The notes beneath the pieces are model-generated. The model worked only from the letters and a program-made list of their open reading frames with translations. It ran no database searches and was not told the origin of the DNA. The translations under genes and the position numbers were made by a program. Positions 7,703 to 15,702 of a DNA stretch of 64,000 nt are shown here, one piece after another. The stretch is from Reinekea forsetii (GTDB taxonomy: Bacteria; Pseudomonadota; Gammaproteobacteria; Pseudomonadales; Natronospirillaceae): NCBI RefSeq assembly GCF_002795845.1, contig NZ_CP011797.1:388501-452500 (forward strand), written 5' to 3'. How positions within the stretch are numbered: the stretch's first letter is position 1; every line of letters begins with the position of its first letter.

Positions 7703-8713
7703 TTACGCCTTTAAGCAGTTAACCGCAGAAAGCACCAATGGCCAAGCCAAAACCGAACCCGTGCCCTCACCCAGGGCCAGATTAAGGCTCAGCAAGGGCC
7801 GTTGACCCAAATGTTTCATAATGGCGTGCTGAGCAATATGGGATGACTGATGGCTGAATTGGGCATAGTCGATGATCTGCGGGTAGAGGCGATGCAGGGC
7901 CAGCAGGGCTGTAGAACAGGCAAAACCGTCAACCAAGAACATCCCACCCAGTTCCGCCGTCATCGCCATAGCGCCCATTATCGCGGCTATTTCAAAGCCG
8001 CCCAGATGGCGAACGGTGGACCAAGCATCGCTCAGGTCCTGGCGATGTAAGGCCAGCGCCTGGGTCAGGACATCGACCTTATCGCGGAATAAGATCGGCT
8101 CGAGGCGACTTCGGTTGGTCACGGCAACCTCCGGTGGCAAGTCCAACAGCGCAACGCAGAGCGCTGCAGCACTGGTGGTGTTGCCCTGTCCCAACGCGCC
8201 GAAGGACAACACCCGGGCCCCTTCCGCCATCTTAAGCGCCGCATGCTCGCTGCCCAGTGTGACCGCCTGATGCATTTGTGCCGTCGTCATGGCCGGCAAC
8301 ATCGAAATATCTCGGGTACCGGCAGCAATTTTTTGGCTATAAAGCCGCGGCTGAGGGTCGATTTCAGCACCGTTTAAACCACAATCTATCACCGACAGCT
8401 CAATCTGATATTGAAGGCATGCGACGGCCACTGGCGCCCGTCCAGTCAATATCCGCTGAACCTGGTCGGTAGACGACAGCCGACTGATGTTGGATTGATG
8501 TGAGCGGTCATATACGCCGTGGTCGGCACAAAAGACCAGATGTCGCAGCTGCTGTAATTCAATGTCCTGGGTCTGTTGAATGCTGGCCAGTTTGCGCACA
8601 ACACCCTCCAAGAGTCCGAGTGAAAAGGGCGGCAGACCCAACGCATCAATCTGCGCCTCTAAGCGATCGCCGGCGTCTGAGCGAACCGGCACAATGGTAA
8701 AAGACAAGGGCAT
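7703..8713 (-). CDS. cobT: Nicotinate-nucleotide--dimethylbenzimidazole phosphoribosyltransferase CobT
   Basis: Activates the lower-ligand base of cobalamin by transferring phosphoribose from nicotinate mononucleotide. The 336-residue frame shows LSFGALGQGNTTSAAALCVA (the GNTT substrate-binding segment), HLGGFEIAAIMGAMA, and the C-terminal LALGEGTGSVLAWPL, where Glu316 corresponds to the family's catalytic base. No other cob/cbi gene is in the window, which is unusual since cobT normally neighbours cobU, cobS or cobC; a salvage role is possible. It is convergent with the acyltransferase gene and divergent from the HTH gene. Confidence 0.93.
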   Translation of the reverse strand: MPLSFTIVPVRSDAGDRLEAQIDALGLPPFSLGLLEGVVRKLASIQQTQDIELQQLRHLVFCADHGVYDRSHQSNISRLSSTDQVQRILTGRAPVAVACLQYQIELSVIDCGLNGAEIDPQPRLYSQKIAAGTRDISMLPAMTTAQMHQAVTLGSEHAALKMAEGARVLSFGALGQGNTTSAAALCVALLDLPPEVAVTNRSRLEPILFRDKVDVLTQALALHRQDLSDAWSTVRHLGGFEIAAIMGAMAMTAELGGMFLVDGFACSTALLALHRLYPQIIDYAQFSHQSSHIAQHAIMKHLGQRPLLSLNLALGEGTGSVLAWPLVLSAVNCLKA

Positions 8714-8889
8714 GAGCGGCTTCCTAAAAGATATTTAAGTTTAGCAGAGCAATGACCGCGTGGATTTCTTGATTGTGCCACGCAGCGCTTTAGCTCATCT
8801 CATGCAGATTGACAGCAAGCCCCAAGTTGACCGCGGCCTAAAAAACTGTTCATAATATGAGCCTCTCTCCTACTAGATAGCTTGCATCC

Positions 8890-9369
8890 ATGACGCTGCA
8901 CTCACATTTGTCAAAAGAAGAAAAGTCGGACCCGAGTGCAACCTTTGCGGCGCGGCTGCGGATCCTGGTAGCGGAAAGTTCGGTGTCAGCCTTTGCCCGC
9001 AAGGTGGGCCTGAGCGAGAGTTTGATTCGTAAATATCTCAATGGGACTGAACCAAGCCTGTCACGCGCCGATCTGATCGCGCGTCGGGTTAATGTCAGCC
9101 TGGAATGGTTAGCCACCGGCTGTGGCTATCAATATCGCCAAGCGGAGGTCGTAGATGAGGCAGCCTTGATGGTCGCCAACCAGATCGCCCAGCAGCTTCT
9201 AAGTGCCGATGCCCGCGAACTCGACGAGACGCAAGGCTTAACCTTGCTGGTTTCGATTTACCAGTTTTTACGCGCCCACAAAAAAACCGATGGTTATCTA
9301 GATGAACCCGGTGCACGGCAATTCGCCGTGCATGCGCTGGCCTCGATACAGGCGACCGAGCCTCTATAG
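8890..9369 (+). CDS. Helix-turn-helix (XRE/phage-repressor-like) regulator
   Basis: DNA-binding protein of 159 residues. Residues about 18-75 form a lambda-repressor-type helix-turn-helix, with FARKVGLSESLIRKYLNG as the turn and recognition helix and VSLEWLATG following, as in phage CI-like repressor N-terminal domains. The remaining 80 residues are helical and show no peptidase or ligand-binding motif that I recognise, so it is not a LexA/CI-type self-cleaving repressor. Its last codons overlap the end of the convergent GGDEF gene by 6 bp. There is no clear ribosome-binding site at the ATG, so the exact start is uncertain. The target genes are unknown. Confidence 0.75.
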   Translation: MTLHSHLSKEEKSDPSATFAARLRILVAESSVSAFARKVGLSESLIRKYLNGTEPSLSRADLIARRVNVSLEWLATGCGYQYRQAEVVDEAALMVANQIAQQLLSADARELDETQGLTLLVSIYQFLRAHKKTDGYLDEPGARQFAVHALASIQATEPL

Positions 9370-12291
9370 GGTTTGGCTGGCAATGCACCGATCGCGCGAG
9401 CGTTTGGCCTGATACATCAGGCTGTCCACCTTCTGCATCAGTTGTTCTTCGCTCAGTTGCCGCGTTGCCTCGGGGTGGTACTCCACCAGGCCGACCGAAC
9501 AGCCCAAGCCCAGGTCAGGGTTAACGCCGATCTTCTGCAATGCCTCGGGTTGAAAAAAAGTGTCGATAAAGCGATATAAAATGGCTTCGGTCTCGCCCAG
9601 ATGGAGGTCTTGAAAACACACCAAAAATTCATCCCCGCCCAAACGATAGAGGTGATCTGCTGAGCGGATCCGAGCCGTCAAATCCGCGCAAAAGGCCTTC
9701 AGATATTCATCCCCGACCCAATGGCCGTGGGTGTCATTGACCGACTTAAAGTTATCCAAATCGATAAAGGCTAGGCACAGTGTGCTGACACTCCCGGGCG
9801 TCAGTAGGCGCTGTATATCTTCGCTAAAGGCGATGCGGTTGTACACACCGGTGAGCGCATCGTGATAGGCCAGACGATGGGAATCCAAGCGATCGAGTAT
9901 ATACTCGACCGAACGCGATAGGCGCTCACAAATTTTTTGCATAATGGCGCGTGCATCTTGAGAATAGCTGGCCAGGTCGTTAAAAAAACTCAAGCGTAAC
10001 TGACCAGTGCCACCGATAAACTGCAGGGGATACTGTAAAACCTCTAGGCCAATGCGCTGGTCCAGGACGTTACCCTTGGTGATTTTCCGGTTCAACTCTT
10101 GCCCGTCACTGAGGGTCAGTTGTATCGTCGAGCTGTGAACGGTGATGAAATTCTGCAAATTTTGCAGAAAGGCGTCCAGTAGCTCCTCCAACGTTGAGCT
10201 GCGTATGGCCGAATCGCTAAAGGCCACCAGGGTATGCAATAAACCATTTTCCAGCTTTAGGGCATCGATGCCTAGCTGACGCTGCGCCAGATTGATCGCC
10301 TGGCGGGCGTCAACGGTGGTCTGCATCAAGGGTTGTCGGCGGCCCTCTCTAAACCAACCTACTCGGCTGTGCAGATGGTTGGCACGGCATTGTTTTATCC
10401 CAATACGAGCCCAGGCTTTGGCCCGGCCCGGTTCATTGAGATCACGCAGATAAACCACCAGCAGGCGCACGGGTAAGAGTTCCAAATGCATATTTTTACC
10501 CAACCTGCCAAGTCGGTCGGACAGGGTGGCAAACAGATCTTCGGCCTGATCGACGTCCAAATCTTGTGTGATCAGGCCGATACAGCGAATAAAGGCTTCT
10601 CCCTCATGCGATCGCGTTTGGGTTTGGCGCAGCTGCTGATGAATGGCCAAGGGCAGTCGTCGGTCGCCATCTAGGTAGGCCGCTATGGCCTGCAGGGCCA
10701 ACATCTCCTCCTTGTTTAAGAACCGAATGCCACTCATATTGCGATATTCCATTATCAAAAATATATCGTCTAATAGTGAGATGGTGCTCTGCAGATGATC
10801 GGCATAGAAGGCGGTTAGTGCCAAATTGTAGAGGGTGGTACAAATTTGATCGAAATTACCATCGGCCAAAACCAAGGGATAGGCCGCCTCGATGGCCTTG
10901 CGCGCGGGACCGCTTTGTCCCAAACCGTTAAGCAAGAAGGACAGGCCGTTGAGCGTATTGTGGATGCGCACTGATAGGCCGCATTGCTTGGTGAGGTTTA
11001 GCGCCTTTTGGATATGCGACACGGCCTCCTTCGGCCTGCCGTTGGAGCCAAGCACGATACAGATATGATGATGCGCCGTGGACTGGCCAATCAGGTTGTG
11101 TAGCTGTTTAAAGTCCCGAACGGCCGCCAAACACAGGCTGATCAACCGCTCCGGCTGCTCCGCCAGCAAGACCTCATTGAACCACAGAGAGCATTTCACG
11201 AAGGCCGCCAAATTAGGCCAGCCCTGCTGGCTCAGCGCCCGTTCCAACTGCTCTAGCCGTTCGGCGTCCAGGTCGAGTTGGCCGTCCATGCAGACACTGA
11301 GAAAAATATAAAACTCGGCGAGCAGCTGCTGCTGTGCCTGGTGCTGCTGGTGCGCATAGAACCTGAGGTTGTGAGCGGCCTTGGTGGCAGCTGGGAAGTC
11401 CTGCAAGCACAGATATCCGACACAGATGGCCGACAGAGTCGCGAGACCGGACGGCACCGCTAAGGCCTCCAAATTGATTTGTTGCAACTCCTGCATATGG
11501 ATATGGCAGCGTTCGGGATCATTGGTCAGAATCCAGGCAAACATTCTAGCACTGAGAATAGCCGCCTTGTCTTCGAGTACCAGATGTGGCTCAGCCTGGA
11601 TGCGATCGGCCAAGGTCAAAATTTCATCGGGGCAGTATAGTGCTTGCGCGAACTCTAGATGCCGCCACATCTGAGCGCTCTGGAGTTCTACATGGTAATG
11701 CTGGCGGCTCTTAATAGAGCCGCCAGCCTTGTCAGGCACCGTTATATGGCGGCGCTTAATCTGCTGTACAAAACCTTGGATGTTTTTTAAATGTGTAAAG
11801 GCCATGGTCGACAAATACAGATGGAGGTGGATCTTGGCGGTAAATCGATAGTCTTCTTGTTGTAATAATTTCAGCGCGGAGGGCGATAGGTATTGGGCGT
11901 GGGTGACCGCAATGGTGACCGGCCGAGCGAAGCAGTGCTCGAGCAGGTAGGCCAAGGCTTTTTGCACCTCGATCTGCTCGTAGGAGAGCTCATCGGTATT
12001 CAGGGGTTCACGCTGCGCCGGTTCCTGATCGAGGACAAAGCTGCGTAGCACCGGTTTCAATACCGTAAAAAGGTTGGGCAGTTCAAGCACCTGCTCCATA
12101 TCGGCGTCGGCCTGTTGCAGCGCAAACCGGATAATGGACACAAAGGGTTCAAAGGGCAGATGCTGTGCACTGGAGTCGAGGCTGATCTTTAAATCGTAGG
12201 GATCGGTTGCGCTTTGGCCCTTAGCTAGGGCCGGGTTTTCCAAGAAGAGGGTGACCGGTTGGGTCGAATTCTGAAAGAAACCAGACATCAT
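9364..12291 (-). CDS. Diguanylate cyclase with TPR region and degenerate STAND-like N-terminus
   Basis: Large (975-residue) cytoplasmic signalling protein. The C-terminal GGDEF domain (about 800-970) has an intact active-site GGDEF at 885-889 and an RSAD inhibitory I-site (876-879), correctly spaced 5 residues upstream, so it should make cyclic-di-GMP under product inhibition. Residues about 200-640 are repeated helical pairs of TPR type, and 650-790 look GAF-like. The first 200 residues resemble the ATPase of MalT/adenylate-cyclase-like STAND proteins, but LENPALAKGQSAT stands where a P-loop should be, and TIAVTHAQYLSPSALKLL replaces the Walker B segment with its Asp residues lost. No membrane segment is seen. 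It is convergent with the HTH gene. Confidence 0.85.
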   Translation of the reverse strand: MMSGFFQNSTQPVTLFLENPALAKGQSATDPYDLKISLDSSAQHLPFEPFVSIIRFALQQADADMEQVLELPNLFTVLKPVLRSFVLDQEPAQREPLNTDELSYEQIEVQKALAYLLEHCFARPVTIAVTHAQYLSPSALKLLQQEDYRFTAKIHLHLYLSTMAFTHLKNIQGFVQQIKRRHITVPDKAGGSIKSRQHYHVELQSAQMWRHLEFAQALYCPDEILTLADRIQAEPHLVLEDKAAILSARMFAWILTNDPERCHIHMQELQQINLEALAVPSGLATLSAICVGYLCLQDFPAATKAAHNLRFYAHQQHQAQQQLLAEFYIFLSVCMDGQLDLDAERLEQLERALSQQGWPNLAAFVKCSLWFNEVLLAEQPERLISLCLAAVRDFKQLHNLIGQSTAHHHICIVLGSNGRPKEAVSHIQKALNLTKQCGLSVRIHNTLNGLSFLLNGLGQSGPARKAIEAAYPLVLADGNFDQICTTLYNLALTAFYADHLQSTISLLDDIFLIMEYRNMSGIRFLNKEEMLALQAIAAYLDGDRRLPLAIHQQLRQTQTRSHEGEAFIRCIGLITQDLDVDQAEDLFATLSDRLGRLGKNMHLELLPVRLLVVYLRDLNEPGRAKAWARIGIKQCRANHLHSRVGWFREGRRQPLMQTTVDARQAINLAQRQLGIDALKLENGLLHTLVAFSDSAIRSSTLEELLDAFLQNLQNFITVHSSTIQLTLSDGQELNRKITKGNVLDQRIGLEVLQYPLQFIGGTGQLRLSFFNDLASYSQDARAIMQKICERLSRSVEYILDRLDSHRLAYHDALTGVYNRIAFSEDIQRLLTPGSVSTLCLAFIDLDNFKSVNDTHGHWVGDEYLKAFCADLTARIRSADHLYRLGGDEFLVCFQDLHLGETEAILYRFIDTFFQPEALQKIGVNPDLGLGCSVGLVEYHPEATRQLSEEQLMQKVDSLMYQAKRSRDRCIASQTL

Positions 12292-12502
12292 GTAGAGTCA
12301 ATGCAGCAGATGATGAGTTTAAAACTAGTTAAGGGGGGCAAGCCTGTCAATGTTGGAACGCTGAGTGGGTTGGGCTGCCAGCCTGGAATGAACCTAAATC
12401 AAAGGGCATAGCGAGCTGGGTTGTCGTAGTGGATGGGGTAGAACCCAACAAAAGCAGAATTCAAATAAACGTATTTATAAATATATTGTGACTGTGTGGC
12501 TT

Positions 12503-13693
12503 TTAACTAGTGGCTTTTAAATAAGCATCACTGTCTGGTGCAAAGGTGGAGTATATAGGTAGTAACGCGCCACCCAAGGCTCGTGCATCAAAACCAATGT
12601 TTCCGCATATTATGGTGGGTTTAGACAGCCCTTCCCAATTGTCAGTATGGCAAGCATGGCGAATTGCGTCGACCAGGTAAGTGGTGGCTTTTGCCGGGAT
12701 GCGGCCATCGATAATCACACCTTCTGGATCAACAAAGGCACAGCCAGAGGCGATTGCATAGGCAATGGCCAAAGCCGCTTTGTCTGCCCAGCGGGTATAA
12801 ACCAGCCATGTTTCTGGGTTTATTTCACTGGCGCCCTCAAGAAAGATCTTGGCCAGTCCTAGCTGGCTGAGTTCCTGGTCTAGGTGATACAGGGAGGCGT
12901 CTGCGATGAGCTGTTTACTGCTGCTCAGGGGTATGGAACCCATAGCGCCAGCATTGGTGTTATGCCCTGCGTATATTTGGTTATTTAAGACCAAGCCACC
13001 ACCGATAAATGTACCGACATAAAAATATAAAAAGCTCTGCCACTTATGCGGGTTGCCAAAGGTTAGCTCGGCAATGCAAGCTGCGGTAGCGTCATTGGTG
13101 AGTGTGGTTGGAATCGTAGTGAGTGCCGCAATCTCTGCGCGAATATTGATGTTGGCCCACGATTTGCGCGCTTCTATCGGGCCTTTAAGCTCTCCCGCCC
13201 AGCCATCCATCGAATAGGGCGCCGCCACGCCAATGCCAAGAACCTTTGTATGTTGTTCAGCGGTGAGGCTGCCAAGTATATGATCCAAGCTCCGTTTAAT
13301 ATGGTAAAAAACTTCCTTGGGCTCTGGAAAAGCATAATTGTAAGATAAACGTGAGCGCACCTCTCCGGTAAAGCCAACCAATAATACTTCCAACGAACTG
13401 CGACCAATTTTGATGCCTATGCTTAACGCACCATCTGGATTGAGCCGATAAGGCGTAGAGGGTTGGCCTTTGCCACCGCGACGCTTTTCTCCTGCCAGTA
13501 ATAAATCTTGTTCTTCCAGCCGATTGATTATTATCGTGGCTGTTTGTGGCGTGAGGTTGGTTGCTTTGGCAATGTCGGCTTTGGTTATCCCCCGGGTTTC
13601 ACGAATAATGGCCAGAATGCGCCGCTCATTATATTGGCGCATGCCGGTCTGATTCGTGCCAGCATTGCGCAATTGGGGGTTTTCCAAATTCAT
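12503..13693 (-). CDS. ROK-family transcriptional regulator of the sugar transporter
   Basis: Repressor of the ROK family (NagC/XylR type). Residues about 17-70 are a winged helix-turn-helix (TKADIAKATNLTPQTATIII), followed by an actin-fold sugar-binding domain with IGIKIGRSSLEVLLVGF, GIGVAAPYSMDG, TLTNDATAACIAE and GTFIGGGLVLNN. The Cys-rich zinc motif of ROK kinases is absent; GHNTNAGAMGSIPL stands in its place, so I read it as a regulator rather than a kinase. The ATG at 13693 lies 4 bases after the ABC ATPase stop on the same strand, indicating co-transcription. A longer frame reaches 13738 but overlaps that gene. It presumably senses the transported sugar and binds the inverted repeat at 14526-14574. 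Confidence 0.88.
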   Translation of the reverse strand: MNLENPQLRNAGTNQTGMRQYNERRILAIIRETRGITKADIAKATNLTPQTATIIINRLEEQDLLLAGEKRRGGKGQPSTPYRLNPDGALSIGIKIGRSSLEVLLVGFTGEVRSRLSYNYAFPEPKEVFYHIKRSLDHILGSLTAEQHTKVLGIGVAAPYSMDGWAGELKGPIEARKSWANINIRAEIAALTTIPTTLTNDATAACIAELTFGNPHKWQSFLYFYVGTFIGGGLVLNNQIYAGHNTNAGAMGSIPLSSSKQLIADASLYHLDQELSQLGLAKIFLEGASEINPETWLVYTRWADKAALAIAYAIASGCAFVDPEGVIIDGRIPAKATTYLVDAIRHACHTDNWEGLSKPTIICGNIGFDARALGGALLPIYSTFAPDSDAYLKATS

Positions 13694-13697
13694 AGTG

Positions 13698-14471
13698 TTA
13701 TATGTAACTCGCGTCTTTGTGAACAACCTGATCAACACCCGTGATCATGGATACAATTTCATTGCCATCTGTTTCAGCGGTCAATTTATCGCCAACAATT
13801 CGCCCTTGGCGAAAAACAATAATTCGGTCAACTAAATTAAATACTTGGCGTAAATTGTGGCTAATCAGAATCAGGGGTGTGCCCTTCTCTTTCAAGCCAC
13901 GAATGATGTTTTCCACGCGGGTCGATTCTTGAATACCTAAGGCGGCAGTGGGTTCATCCATAATGATGAGCTTATCGCCCCATCCCGCTGCGCGGCTAAT
14001 TGCGACACATTGGCGCTGTCCGCCAGACATGCCTCTTAAAGATTGGCTAAGATCAGGAATCTTAACACCTGTTTTTTGTAATAGCTCTTGAGACTCCGCC
14101 AACATAGCCTTTTTGTCCATCCAGCTAAATGGACCAAAGTCGAACTTGGTGAGTTCTCGGCCTAAAAATATATTGGTTGGTACATCCAATTCGTCAGCCA
14201 GTGCCAGATTTTGGTAGACCGTTTCGATGCCTGCATCACGCGCTTCTAAGGGTGAAGCAAAGTCAACTTCTTCACCGTAGAATTTTACGCTGCCGCGGGT
14301 ACGCCGTTCAACACCGGTAAGGTTACGCACAAAAGTGGATTTTCCGGCACCATTATCACCTACGATGGCCACATGCTCGCCGGGCGCTAAGATAAAATCA
14401 GCATCGTTGAGGGCATGCACGCCGCCATAGTGTTTGGTAAGGCCGCTAATCTCTAAAACGGGATGGGTCAT
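13698..14471 (-). CDS. Sugar ABC transporter ATP-binding protein (single-domain, FrcA-like)
   Basis: ATPase energising uptake of a monosaccharide. It has one complete ABC domain: Walker A GDNGAGKST (about 36-44), Q-loop VYQNLALADEL, signature MSGGQRQ, Walker B LIIMDEPTAALG and the switch His in LISHN. Ribose-type transporters normally have a fused double ATPase of about 500 residues; this one is 257 residues with one domain, as in the fructose FrcA type, so it should act as a homodimer. The ATG at 14471 has GGAGG 5 bases upstream. A longer open frame to 14537 runs through the operator-like repeat and is rejected. It is the first gene of an ATPase-ROK pair, divergent from the binding protein and permease. 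Confidence 0.92.
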   Translation of the reverse strand: MTHPVLEISGLTKHYGGVHALNDADFILAPGEHVAIVGDNGAGKSTFVRNLTGVERRTRGSVKFYGEEVDFASPLEARDAGIETVYQNLALADELDVPTNIFLGRELTKFDFGPFSWMDKKAMLAESQELLQKTGVKIPDLSQSLRGMSGGQRQCVAISRAAGWGDKLIIMDEPTAALGIQESTRVENIIRGLKEKGTPLILISHNLRQVFNLVDRIIVFRQGRIVGDKLTAETDGNEIVSMITGVDQVVHKDASYI

Positions 14472-14525
14472 ATCTGCCTCCAATGGGCTAAATGTTTCTG
14501 TTGAGCTGAGAATGCCGACGAAAGG

Positions 14526-14574
14526 CACCCCTGTCAATTATTAAGTAAAATTGATTTAATAATTGACAGGGGTG
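14526..14574. promoter_or_regulatory. Perfect 19-bp inverted repeat, probable ROK operator
   Basis: Left arm 14526-14544 (CACCCCTGTCAATTATTAA) is the exact reverse complement of 14556-14574, with an 11-base AT-rich spacer. It sits in the 217-bp region between the divergent ATPase and binding-protein genes, 55 bp upstream of the ATPase ATG and 114 bp upstream of the binding-protein ATG. ROK repressors such as NagC and XylR bind AT-rich palindromes, so this is the natural operator candidate for the ROK gene of the locus. No T tract follows on either strand, which argues against a terminator. Confidence 0.6.
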
Positions 14575-14688
14575 ATACAAATGAGCAATGATTCTGTCAG
14601 GCCATCTAAATGCCGCAAATACCTGTTCAGCAAATTATATTTTGTAGTTGGCGCCACAGGACGAAAATAAAAACATATCGGAGTATCG

Positions 14689-15627
14689 ATGATGAGCATG
14701 AAAATGAATAAATTAATTGGCGCAATCGCCGCAAGCGCTTTGTTGTCTGGCGCAGTCTATGCAGAGTCTATTGGTTATATTACCAAGTCAGCGACTAACT
14801 CTGGTTGGATGATGATTAACCAGGGCGCGGCTGATGCAGCGAAAGAGGCAGGCGTTGACCTTATAACAGTAGGACCTACTTTCCAGGGTGACCTGTCTAG
14901 TCAGCTAGAAGTGTTTGAAAACCTGTTGGCTCAAGGCATTAAAGCCATTGCCATTGCACCTGTTGATTCCTCAGGCATTGCGCCTGCAGTAAAAGATGCC
15001 ATGGACGCTGGTGTGGCTGTTGTGGCCATCGACACGGGTGTAAACGGCGCGGCTGTAACGTCATTCGTTGCCACCGATAACTATGCTGTTGCCAAGGTTC
15101 AAGGCGCTTATGCCGCTACGTTAGTAAATGATGGCGATGCTATTGTTTATGTAACGGGTAACCAAGCTCAAAGCACGGGTCAAGAGCGCCGTAATGGCTT
15201 CACCGAAGCATTCAAAACAGCGCGTCCAAACAGTGAAATTTTAGAAGTACCGACTGAATGGAACTCTGCCCAAGCTCAAGAAGGCGTTGAAGCTATTCTC
15301 AATGCGCGTAACGATATTAAGATGGTCGCAAACGCATGGGATGGCGGCACTATGGGCGCTAAAGCTGCAATGGAAAACCTAGGCTTGTCTGCTGGTGACG
15401 TGTTGCTGGTTGGTTTTGATGGCGCAACCGATGCCGTTGAAGCAATGGAAGCTGGTTGGGTACATGCCGATACAGCGCAGATGTTGTATCAAATGGGTTA
15501 TCAAGGCATTAAAGCGGCTGTTGATGCATCAAACGGAAAAACAGTATCTGCCCGTATCGATACTGGTTTCTTCTTGGTAACACCTACGACTGCTCAAGCT
15601 TACAAAGACCTGGTTGGTATTAAGTAA
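14689..15627 (+). CDS. Periplasmic sugar-binding protein of ABC transporter
   Basis: Periplasmic solute-binding protein of the ribose/fructose type (Peripla_BP_4). The 312-residue precursor has a signal peptide, with a probable signal-peptidase cleavage after AVYA near residue 25. The mature protein begins ESIGYITKSATNSGWMMINQG, the usual first beta strand and sugar-binding loop. Later come IAIAPVDSSGIAPAVKDA, VAIDTGVNG, VTGNQAQSTGQERRNGF and LLVGFDGATDAVEAM, all typical hinge and ligand-site segments. GGAG lies 5 bases before the first of several clustered ATGs. A hairpin terminator follows it, before the permease gene, which would favour excess binding protein. Codon use is AT-richer than in the flanking genes. 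Confidence 0.93.
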   Translation: MMSMKMNKLIGAIAASALLSGAVYAESIGYITKSATNSGWMMINQGAADAAKEAGVDLITVGPTFQGDLSSQLEVFENLLAQGIKAIAIAPVDSSGIAPAVKDAMDAGVAVVAIDTGVNGAAVTSFVATDNYAVAKVQGAYAATLVNDGDAIVYVTGNQAQSTGQERRNGFTEAFKTARPNSEILEVPTEWNSAQAQEGVEAILNARNDIKMVANAWDGGTMGAKAAMENLGLSAGDVLLVGFDGATDAVEAMEAGWVHADTAQMLYQMGYQGIKAAVDASNGKTVSARIDTGFFLVTPTTAQAYKDLVGIK

Positions 15628-15661
15628 ATCATAATAAACTTAGTTTATGTAGCATGATAAT

Positions 15662-15689
15662 AGAGCCCGGCGATGCTGGGCTCTTTTAT
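15662..15689 (+). terminator. Intercistronic hairpin/attenuator between binding protein and permease
   Basis: Stem AGAGCCC/GGGCTCT (15662-15668 with 15678-15684) followed by TTTTATA. Placed 34 bp after the binding-protein stop and 13 bp before the permease ATG, it probably causes partial termination, a common way to make more binding protein than permease. Confidence 0.75.
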
Positions 15690-15702
15690 AATTGGAGAAG
15701 AG

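Noticed and set aside
12292..12502. Left attachment-site copy of the tRNA-Leu 3' end for the sugar locus
   Set aside because: I looked for the tRNA 3' sequence near the left end of the AT-rich block and did not find it; only a short TGGCTTTTAA direct repeat is present.
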